Shown piece by piece: positions 57,237 to 64,000 of a stretch of 64,000 nucleotides of DNA. Each line of letters opens with the position of its first letter. The first letter of the stretch is position 1. Below the pieces are notes generated by a model. It made no database searches and was not told the origin of the DNA. It saw nothing but the letters and a program-made list of their open reading frames with translations. The position numbers and the translations under genes were made by a program. The DNA is from Nostoc sp. 106C (GTDB lineage: Bacteria > Cyanobacteriota > Cyanobacteriia > Cyanobacteriales > Nostocaceae), in NCBI RefSeq assembly GCF_002154725.1, contig NZ_MTAW01000106.1, positions 1-64,000 of the forward strand. Direction: 5' to 3'.

Positions 57237-57475
57237 AATGTTGACCTTAATTTAAATGAAATAGATTGTCATAAATTGCGAGGAACACTCGCCCTTATAA
57301 AGTTCACGATGACCGAATTTTAGATTTTAAATTTCGGATTAAAGCTTCAAACTTTAAAACTGTTTGAAATAACTAAATTTATTGGTGACACAAATCCAAA
57401 ATCTCCAATTCTTTATTCAAGAAGGAACATTGATTCATGGAGTCAATCTAAAATCCAAAATCCAAAATTCTTTAA

Positions 57476-58906
57476 CTACTTAGTTCCTTGATGCTGATAA
57501 TATTTATGTGCTGCCATAGCCATAGCAAAAAATCCCCAAAGAATCATGCCTGCAACACTCAACATCCCGCTACCAATAATTAGTTGAGAACAAGCACTGA
57601 TCCCAATCGCACGGGAAGCACTTACAAAGCTATCAAAACGACCTTCACTATACTTACTGACATTAACAATCAACAAAATCAAACCGCCTAAATAAGGGAT
57701 AGCGCCAAACCAGCCCAAGGTGAAAAACATATCTAAAACGCCACTGTCAATGACAAATACTTCAATTTGTCCTGTTTTTTCATTTACCTTCCAAATATTT
57801 CCTAAACCGTTACCTAGCCCATTAGAAAGAGCAACACTGAGATTTCTGTCATAACTTCCCGATCTATCTTTAAAGCTACTGTCTTTTTCTAGATTAGAAA
57901 AAGTTTCAAAACGAGTAGCCACAACTTTAGAAATAGGTTCGATAGTTATTAAGGGTACAACACAAAGTGCCATTACCAAAATAATGGTAATTAGACGTAT
58001 TTGAATTCTAGCTTTGACTGAACCTAAAATGATAATTACTCCTAATAACCAGCCACCCCAATTAGTCCGGGCTTGTGCTAATAAGAATGATAAATAACCA
58101 ACAGCTGAAGCAGGAAAAATTAAAAATCCAGTTCTGGTAAATAACAACAATAAACCAGCTTGCATCACAGAGCCAAAAGGCCCGACTGAGTGCAACGTAC
58201 TCCAAACACGCATCCCAAACGGTACAGGATCTCCAGAACTGCTAAACATTTTTGACTCTATCAGCCAGTATCTGTCCCACTCTGGAGCTACTACAAATTG
58301 ATAAACACCGTAAGCTCCAAGAATTAACACGCACCAAAGAAATGTGCGCTGAATATGATCGCGATAGCTAGGATAATCTCGCCAATTTGTGAATAAATGA
58401 AAAGCAAAAATAATCGGACTGAGCCAATCTAAAAGACCTCGTGCTACAGGAACAGGCGCATTATAAATTAGACCAACTAAAAAACCATAAAATACTCCAA
58501 TAAAAGCTAAAAGAAAAGGTAAACCTCCTTGGCGTAGGGTACTAGGAAGGTAGCGTAAGAAGGTTCCTATAGTCACAAACACTACTAAATAGGGTGTAAT
58601 CAGTATCTGGCGGGTTGCATCCCAGCCGACTCGGTAGTCTATTAAGCGAGAAACTAAGGGTGTGAGAAACCAAATCCACCAGGTAAACCCGATGTAGAGA
58701 ATTGGATGGCGTAAATAGAGAAATAAACCTACTAGTAAAGCTGTTGCTGGAAAAACTAGGCGCAAAATTGCAGCTGCACCAGCAAAATAGCAAACTATTG
58801 TTAATAGTATGAAACCCAATATTACCATCCAAGCCTGTGCTGCTCGATCCTGGGGAGAAAAGTTTTGTTGTAAAACACTATTGAAGAGTATCTGCTTAGA
58901 AGTCAT
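57476..58906 (-). CDS. O-antigen ligase/polysaccharide polymerase-like membrane protein
   Basis: A 476-residue integral membrane protein with about 11 hydrophobic segments. The region 285-300 (LAQARTNWGGWLLGVIIIL) matches the Wzy/O-antigen ligase family block around the large periplasmic loop, and the loop before it (ESKMFSSSGDPVPFGMRVW) contains the Ser- and Arg-rich sequence of polymerases. It lies among glycosyltransferases and a HepA-like exporter, so polymerisation or ligation of the repeat unit is the most likely job. It is about 130 bases from the GT2 gene upstream. Specificity is unknown. Confidence 0.82.
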   Translation of the reverse strand: MTSKQILFNSVLQQNFSPQDRAAQAWMVILGFILLTIVCYFAGAAAILRLVFPATALLVGLFLYLRHPILYIGFTWWIWFLTPLVSRLIDYRVGWDATRQILITPYLVVFVTIGTFLRYLPSTLRQGGLPFLLAFIGVFYGFLVGLIYNAPVPVARGLLDWLSPIIFAFHLFTNWRDYPSYRDHIQRTFLWCVLILGAYGVYQFVVAPEWDRYWLIESKMFSSSGDPVPFGMRVWSTLHSVGPFGSVMQAGLLLLFTRTGFLIFPASAVGYLSFLLAQARTNWGGWLLGVIIILGSVKARIQIRLITIILVMALCVVPLITIEPISKVVATRFETFSNLEKDSSFKDRSGSYDRNLSVALSNGLGNGLGNIWKVNEKTGQIEVFVIDSGVLDMFFTLGWFGAIPYLGGLILLIVNVSKYSEGRFDSFVSASRAIGISACSQLIIGSGMLSVAGMILWGFFAMAMAAHKYYQHQGTK

Positions 58907-59038
58907 TCAATTTTAGATTTTGGATTTTTGATTATAGAAATTATTCTTTGCGCCTCTGCGTGAAATTCTTTTAAGCTTGTTGAATACACGAAAGAATTAT
59001 GGAACCACAGATGAACACAGATGAATTGTAGTGAATTT

Positions 59039-59974
59039 TTAATTTTGACTTTTGAATTGCCGATGTGTTTGCCATCCCTGCCAACGACCGCGCAAAGATG
59101 CCCAGCATTTTTTACCTGCCAATTGACCTTGACTAGGCAAAAGTCTCAGCCATTGCACTAAGCCTAAGCTATCCCTTGTGCCTACTAATATTGCCCATAA
59201 TAAAAAGACCACACGGCGTAAAAGCGGCAAATATTCTAATAAAACTAAAGTTTCATTATGAACTAAGTTAATAAAGGCAATTTCATTAAAATTATTGCGC
59301 TGGTCTTCATCAAAACGTTGTGCTGGGTAGTGATCTACTGCCACTTGTGGATCGTAAATTAGCTTCCAACCAGCCTGCTTTAACGCTAGGGTAAATGCCA
59401 TTTCAAAATGTACTTGTGCCCCTGTACCGCGCATCCGTTCATCAAAACGCAATTGTGCGATTGCTTCTTGGCGAAAACTCATGTTCACGCCTTTGAGAAC
59501 ATCGACTTCACGAGGTTCTCCCACTCCTAGATGATGGTTACCTATCACCCGTCCAAACCATTGCAATTTACCAACTATCTGCCGGGAGTCATCTATTACC
59601 TTGTTTCCTTGATGTACCCAATCACGCCCACCAACACCACCAATGCGGCTATCTGAGATAAAATGAGCGTTGATTTTCTCTAACCAATCAGGATGGGGGG
59701 CTGCATCATCATCTGTAATGGAAACAATGTCTCCTTCTACTGCGGTTAGTCCGGCGTTGAGGGCTGCTACTACCCCAGGTTTGGTAACTTTGATGGTGTG
59801 CAGAGGTAGGTTGTGCGGTGGCGATTGGGCGAGGAATTCCCAAGTTTGAGCATCTGTATCGCGGACAACTACTATTACTTGATCGACTGGTTTAGTTTGC
59901 GCCTGTAGTGCTAAAAGGCAGCGAGATAGATCTAGAGGACGGCGATAGGTGGGGATGAGAACAGTGTTCTTCAT
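59039..59974 (-). CDS. Family 2 glycosyltransferase
   Basis: A 311-residue GT-A-fold transferase. The nucleotide-binding N-terminus VLIPTYRRPLDLSRCLLALQAQ begins right at the start, VVVRDTDAQTWEFL follows, and the DXD-like metal motif is SITDDDAAPHPDW near 92-104. RFDERMRGTGAQVHFEMAF near 176 is a substrate-side motif with the acceptor Asp. The final 60 residues are hydrophobic and basic and may associate with the membrane. Its start lies 83 bases inside the upstream GT4 frame. The conserved domain at residue 1 shows this start is real. Confidence 0.9.
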   Translation of the reverse strand: MKNTVLIPTYRRPLDLSRCLLALQAQTKPVDQVIVVVRDTDAQTWEFLAQSPPHNLPLHTIKVTKPGVVAALNAGLTAVEGDIVSITDDDAAPHPDWLEKINAHFISDSRIGGVGGRDWVHQGNKVIDDSRQIVGKLQWFGRVIGNHHLGVGEPREVDVLKGVNMSFRQEAIAQLRFDERMRGTGAQVHFEMAFTLALKQAGWKLIYDPQVAVDHYPAQRFDEDQRNNFNEIAFINLVHNETLVLLEYLPLLRRVVFLLWAILVGTRDSLGLVQWLRLLPSQGQLAGKKCWASLRGRWQGWQTHRQFKSQN

Positions 59975-61094
59975 TCTTGATTAACTCCTCAAATAGATCT
60001 ACATAGGTTTGTGCCATCGTAGTCCAGCTATGTTGTTCAGCGACAGAACGAGCTGCTTTTCCCATTTGCTGCAACAAAGTGTCATCGTCTACTAAAGACA
60101 ACAAGGCTGCTACTAAAGCATCGATATCATCTGAATCGGACAAAACTACCCCGCATTCTGGTGTCACCAATTCTGCACCCCCAGTGGCGGTGGCGGTAAT
60201 GACAGGTAAACCAGAGGCGAGGGCTTCTAATAATACGAGGGTGCAAGCCTCATAACGGGAAGGAAATACAAATAAATCTGCAACCCGCATAATTGCGGCG
60301 ATATCACGTCGATACCCTAAAAAATGCACTCGCTCACTTAACCCCAGAGAGGCTGTCAATTGAGGGAAGGGGCTACCCTCTGTGTTACCAACCACCGCTA
60401 AATGTAAATCGGGAACTTTTGCTAAGGCGTATAGTACTGTATCTAAGTTCTTTCTGGCGGTGCGAATATCGCCAGCAAACAGAGCTAGAGGAACATTTTC
60501 TGGTAAACCCCATGTTTGGCGGTCGTCTACACCAGGAGTAAATTCTTCTAAATCTACACCGTTGACAATTACCTGAATTCGAGAACGCGGTACGCCAATA
60601 TTGACTAATTCCTGAGCTACTTTCTCAGATACGGCGATGACTACTTTCGCTTTTTGAAAAGCCTGTTTCTCCCAGTGAGCATTCAACGCAGTGTAAAGCC
60701 ACTGATAAAATCCGTAAGCATCCCGACGAGTGCGGGAAATATGCACAGGCGATCGCAGCCAAGAACTGTGGACAAAATGTACAGCATTCACATCTGCTGA
60801 TGTGTTGGTAATCGCGCCATTGACTTTGACTAAATCAATATCAGCGCGATTTTTTTGCAACCAATCTGCACTTTTTTTTGCAAATACGAAATTCCGAATA
60901 AATTCTGTAGGAAACTTTTGGACTGGAATCTCAATCCAGTTAACTTGGCTATTCTCTTTTAATTCAGGTGCTACTTCGCTTGCTAATAATGTGAGGTGAT
61001 GACCACGACGGATTATTTCCTTGGCTACCTCATAATTGACTCGTCCTTGACCATCACCTTTTTTAACTGTGTGGGTAACAATGCAAAGTTTCAC
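59892..61094 (-). CDS. Family 4 glycosyltransferase
   Basis: A 400-residue GT-B transferase. VKKGDGQGRVNYEVAKEI at the N-terminus and NGVDLEEFTPGVDDR near 180, the donor domain LFAGDIRTARKNLDTVLYALAK near 209, and YEACTLVLLEALASGLPVITATATGGAEL near 285 carry the family pattern. It overlaps the next gene by 83 bases. The last 25 residues (HCSHPHLSPSSRSISLPF) lie in the overlap and look like read-through, while the folded domain ends near residue 370. It belongs to the same operon as its neighbours. Confidence 0.88.
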   Translation of the reverse strand: MKLCIVTHTVKKGDGQGRVNYEVAKEIIRRGHHLTLLASEVAPELKENSQVNWIEIPVQKFPTEFIRNFVFAKKSADWLQKNRADIDLVKVNGAITNTSADVNAVHFVHSSWLRSPVHISRTRRDAYGFYQWLYTALNAHWEKQAFQKAKVVIAVSEKVAQELVNIGVPRSRIQVIVNGVDLEEFTPGVDDRQTWGLPENVPLALFAGDIRTARKNLDTVLYALAKVPDLHLAVVGNTEGSPFPQLTASLGLSERVHFLGYRRDIAAIMRVADLFVFPSRYEACTLVLLEALASGLPVITATATGGAELVTPECGVVLSDSDDIDALVAALLSLVDDDTLLQQMGKAARSVAEQHSWTTMAQTYVDLFEELIKNEEHCSHPHLSPSSRSISLPFSTTGAN

Positions 61095-61303
61095 ACACCA
61101 CCTCCTTAATAAATTAGTTAATTAGTAGGCTTCTAATAAGTATCCAAGATAAAGATATTTGGAACCACAAATAAACATAGATAAACACAGATAATTTATT
61201 AGTGTAAACTTGTGTATTTCTATGATTTTTTCTCATAAAACAAAATTTTGTACGAGGCTTAATTCTAGAATTTAGCTCATTCTAGTAATTGCTTGACTAA
61301 GAT

Positions 61304-62260
61304 TCAAATAATGAAACTGAGAGTCAGAGCAGCTAGAGTCCGCAAATTAAATTTCTGTTTGCTCAGTGCTTGCCAAAGATAAGGACGTGCTGCATCTGTC
61401 TGTTTATTTCGTATTAATCCAATCCCCAAAGTTGTATTAGCTTCTAACCATTTATTTTGAAAGTATGGCTTAAATTCTTGAAGTTTAGGATCTGCCATCA
61501 AGATTTGATAACAAAATAATTCGCTTTTAGCTTTACGAATTTTTGCTTGAACATCTTGAGAGCCACTGAGCATTGTATCAGTTTGCTCATGGGCACGATA
61601 TCGCGTCAATCTTTCTGGAGAATAGTAAGCTGCATAACCAGATATACAGCAAAGATAGGTTAAATATAAATCCCACATTCCACCAGCTTCTGAAGGAATA
61701 TTATCCCAATCCAAAAGATTATTGCGAATTACACAAGCTGCGGCTGTGGGTATACTTTTATCTACTAACCCAATCTTAGCGAAAGATTTATAAACACCTT
61801 TTACTAGTTTGTGACGCTTGAAACCTCGTGTATTTTCTTCTGTACCAGAATAATTAATATTGCCTTGAGCGTCTATTATATATTGGTCACAAAAAGCGAT
61901 AATCAGTTCGGGATTTTCTTCTAATGGTGGTACAAGCTTGGCTAAAAAGTTTTCGTTCCACACATCATCATCATGCAAGCTAGCAACATATTTACCCCGC
62001 GCCATTTTAAAACCATGCATCTGATTAGCAATCATCCCTATATTTTGCGGATGTCGCCAAAATTGGATACGTGAATCTCCAAAAGATTCGACAATCGGTA
62101 GGGGATTTTCGGGACTACAATTATCAGAAACAATAATTTCAATATTTTGATAAGTCTGTTTAACCGCGCTGGCGATCGCTTGCTTAAGATACTCTGGTCG
62201 ATTATAGGTAGGAATAATCACACTGACCAGAGGTTGTACTACTTCAGAGGTGCTAGACAT
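61304..62260 (-). CDS. Family 2 glycosyltransferase
   Basis: A 318-residue GT-A transferase: VSVIIPTYNRPEYLKQAIASAVKQTYQNIEIIVSDN near 11-47, DDDVWNE (the DXD metal site, ~97-103), and a helical C-terminus LRTLAALTLSFII. Probably uses a UDP- or dTDP-sugar. It lies between the HepA-like exporter and the GT4 gene, all on the minus strand, with 210- and 150-base gaps. Confidence 0.9.
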   Translation of the reverse strand: MSSTSEVVQPLVSVIIPTYNRPEYLKQAIASAVKQTYQNIEIIVSDNCSPENPLPIVESFGDSRIQFWRHPQNIGMIANQMHGFKMARGKYVASLHDDDVWNENFLAKLVPPLEENPELIIAFCDQYIIDAQGNINYSGTEENTRGFKRHKLVKGVYKSFAKIGLVDKSIPTAAACVIRNNLLDWDNIPSEAGGMWDLYLTYLCCISGYAAYYSPERLTRYRAHEQTDTMLSGSQDVQAKIRKAKSELFCYQILMADPKLQEFKPYFQNKWLEANTTLGIGLIRNKQTDAARPYLWQALSKQKFNLRTLAALTLSFII

Positions 62261-62317
62261 AAGTTTAAGACATTAAATTTTCATGTCTGTAAATAGAATG
62301 GGTTGTCAAGATATCTG

Positions 62318-62404
62318 TCATTTGTCATTGGTCAATAGTCAATAGTTATTGGTCATTTCTCCCTTGTCCCATTTCTCCCCACACTCCCCATATCTCCCTT
62401 GTCC
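62318..62404. repeat. Heptanucleotide/CT-rich tandem filler
   Basis: TCATTTG, TCATTGG, TCAATAG, TCAATAG in tandem, then CCCTTGTCCC/CTCCCCA repeats. It is the same heptamer class as at 706-768. Confidence 0.75.
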
Positions 62405-64000
62405 CTACTCTGCTTGGCCAATTTGGTACTGTGTCTGGTGATATCTCCACAGCTTGCCTTGACGAGCGAGTAATTCTTGATATTTGCCTTGTTCTACGAT
62501 CCGCCCCTTTTCAATTACTACAACCTTATCTGCTTGAGCAATAGTTGAAAGACGGTGAGCAATAACAATCACTGTTCGTCCTACAGCAAAATTCTCTAAA
62601 ACCTCTTGAATTGACTGCTGTGTGATTGCATCTAAAGCACTAGTGGCTTCATCTAAAATCAAAATTTCTGGTTTGCGCACCAAAGCACGCGCGATCGCAA
62701 TTCGTTGTTGCTGTCCACCAGATAATTGAATGCCGTTAGCACCCAAAATTGTATTAAAACCCCCAGGCAATTTTTCGATAAATTCTAGTGCATTCGCTTG
62801 GCGGGCTGCTTCGTAAATTTCTGCTTCAGTGGCTTCAGGAGTACCGTAAGCAATATTATTCCGAATAGAGGTGTTGAAAATAAATGTCTTCTGACTAACT
62901 ACAGCCATTTTGCGACGTAGCGAGTCAATGTCAAAATGGCACAAATCAACTCCATCTAAAAGAATTTGCCCTTCTACAGGATCGTGAAATCTGGGAATCA
63001 AATCAGCAAGTGTACTTTTACCGCCACCAGTTTCTCCTACTAGAGCGATCATTTTTCCCTGCTCCATACTCAGGGTAATATTGTGTAGCACTAGACTGCC
63101 AGGTTCATAGCCAAAATCTACAGATACTATATCAATTCCTTGTTGCAATCCAGGGAACCGGACTTTGCCATTATGGAAGTAATCTTTATCCTCAGTTCTT
63201 AATAACTGTTTGATATTTTCTACTGCTCCGGCTTGGGTACTTAAAAAGGCGATAACTCCATTTAAATCTTGAATCATCGGCACCAAACGAAACAGTACAA
63301 AGAAGAATGTCAACAATGAGGCAATCTTCATTAAGCCAGTTGTCAGCGCCACAATAATCATCGCTACAAGAATTACTGTGGAGATACTTTCAGCAATTGG
63401 CCTGACTATTAAAGACAACCAATAAACATTTTTCCAAGCATTAACTACATTATGGCTCGCTTGATAATACAGTTTTCGTTCAAAATCTATCGTAGAAAAT
63501 GCATGAATTGTGCGGATGCCATCAATAAACTCTAGCGACCTAGAAGTAAAATTGTCGTTCGCTTTGGTGACAGCAAAACTGCGCTCACGAATATGTTTAT
63601 TGAGAGTTGTCAGCCCTACAGCTAAAAAACTAAACAGTAAAATTGAAATTATTGAAAGCTGCCAAGAGAGGACAAATAAGGATAGAGAGTAGACTGCAAT
63701 TGTTAAAGTTCTTGTGATCACAAAAGCCATCCCTCCAAAAATCTGCCTAATCCTCTCCATCTCACTAGTGAGGCTATTAATTATTTCACCTGAGTTTTTC
63801 TTGGCAAAATATTTTAGACTTTGAGCCTGTAGTTGTTCAAATATCTGTTTACGAAGATGATCTACTAAATTAATTTCGCTAAACTGAATACAAATTTGTG
63901 CTAAGTAGTTAAATCCTGCACGTATACAAGTTATAATTACAATTAATGTAGATACTCGAAATAATCTCTCATTAGCTGAACGGTTAATACCTAAAATAAT
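62405..64000 (-). CDS. hepA: HepA-like ABC exporter, partial at the window edge
   Basis: A half-size ABC exporter: transmembrane domain (four or more hydrophobic segments visible), then ATPase with Walker A VGETGGGKSTLADLI, Q-loop VSQKTFIFNTSIRNNIAYG, signature LSGGQQQRIAIARAL, Walker B ILILDEATSALDA and H-loop VIAHRLSTI. The frame is open from 63760 to the window edge (80 more codons, LKYFAKKNSGEIINSLTSE before the first ATG), so the true start lies outside; about 531 residues are visible. Its neighbours are glycosyltransferases and a polymerase-like protein in the order described for the heterocyst envelope polysaccharide island, so HepA is the likely identity. The gene symbol is inferred from context. 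Confidence 0.85.
   Translation of the reverse strand: MILGINRSANERLFRVSTLIVIITCIRAGFNYLAQICIQFSEINLVDHLRKQIFEQLQAQSLKYFAKKNSGEIINSLTSEMERIRQIFGGMAFVITRTLTIAVYSLSLFVLSWQLSIISILLFSFLAVGLTTLNKHIRERSFAVTKANDNFTSRSLEFIDGIRTIHAFSTIDFERKLYYQASHNVVNAWKNVYWLSLIVRPIAESISTVILVAMIIVALTTGLMKIASLLTFFFVLFRLVPMIQDLNGVIAFLSTQAGAVENIKQLLRTEDKDYFHNGKVRFPGLQQGIDIVSVDFGYEPGSLVLHNITLSMEQGKMIALVGETGGGKSTLADLIPRFHDPVEGQILLDGVDLCHFDIDSLRRKMAVVSQKTFIFNTSIRNNIAYGTPEATEAEIYEAARQANALEFIEKLPGGFNTILGANGIQLSGGQQQRIAIARALVRKPEILILDEATSALDAITQQSIQEVLENFAVGRTVIVIAHRLSTIAQADKVVVIEKGRIVEQGKYQELLARQGKLWRYHQTQYQIGQAE

Overview
The window comes from the chromosome of a filamentous, very probably heterocyst-forming cyanobacterium (Nostoc, Nodularia, Calothrix or Anabaena type). 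The evidence is the scatter of HIP1 octamers (GCGATCGC), heptanucleotide tandem repeats of the Nostocales type, an NTRC thioredoxin reductase-thioredoxin fusion, several cyanobacteria-restricted families (DUF4327, DUF5331, Uma2, DUF4058), a pilA-ogtA pair of the kind known from Nostoc punctiforme hormogonia, and a HepA-like exporter followed by glycosyltransferases. No rRNA, CRISPR array, prophage or intact insertion sequence was seen.

Layout. 1-23.5 kb is mostly scattered housekeeping genes: rdgB, a phosphohexomutase, a chromosomal ParM/ParR-like pair, DedA, a Gfo/Idh/MocA oxidoreductase, queC, a CNNM/CorC-type membrane protein, tRNA-Met(CAU), pyrE, thiC with its TPP riboswitch, an RluE-like pseudouridine synthase, a two-PAS histidine kinase, and a phosphatase/kinase pair in which a zinc-ribbon-pseudokinase-PP2C protein is followed by an FHA-zinc-ribbon-Ser/Thr kinase. 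23.9-33.1 kb is a cluster for a CMP-activated nonulosonic acid, most likely legionaminic acid (LegB, LegC, LegI, LegG, PtmE and LegF types). Three tailoring genes (PLP enzyme, methyltransferase, FemAB-like acyltransferase) are inserted and translationally coupled.

Immediately downstream is a 1357-residue protein that joins a polysialyltransferase-like domain, a CmcI-type methyltransferase domain and a GT41/OGT-like domain. It converges on ogtA and pilA (37.4-40.4 kb) across a bidirectional terminator. The arrangement suggests, without proving, a surface or pilus glycosylation locus in which the window makes the sugar, the transferases and a candidate acceptor.

40.6-46.3 kb holds an intact Uma2 gene and Uma2-like debris, NTRC, cysteine synthase, a thioredoxin-like [2Fe-2S] ferredoxin and small conserved proteins. 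46.5-55.1 kb is a minus-strand block of large exported or surface proteins: a DUF11/RTX protein, a two-partner-secretion haemagglutinin and a TPR-CHAT protease-like protein. 56.1-64.0 kb is a minus-strand polysaccharide operon: a HepA-like ABC exporter cut by the window edge, GT2, GT4, GT2, an O-antigen-ligase/polymerase-like membrane protein and GT4. This order resembles the heterocyst envelope polysaccharide island of Anabaena.
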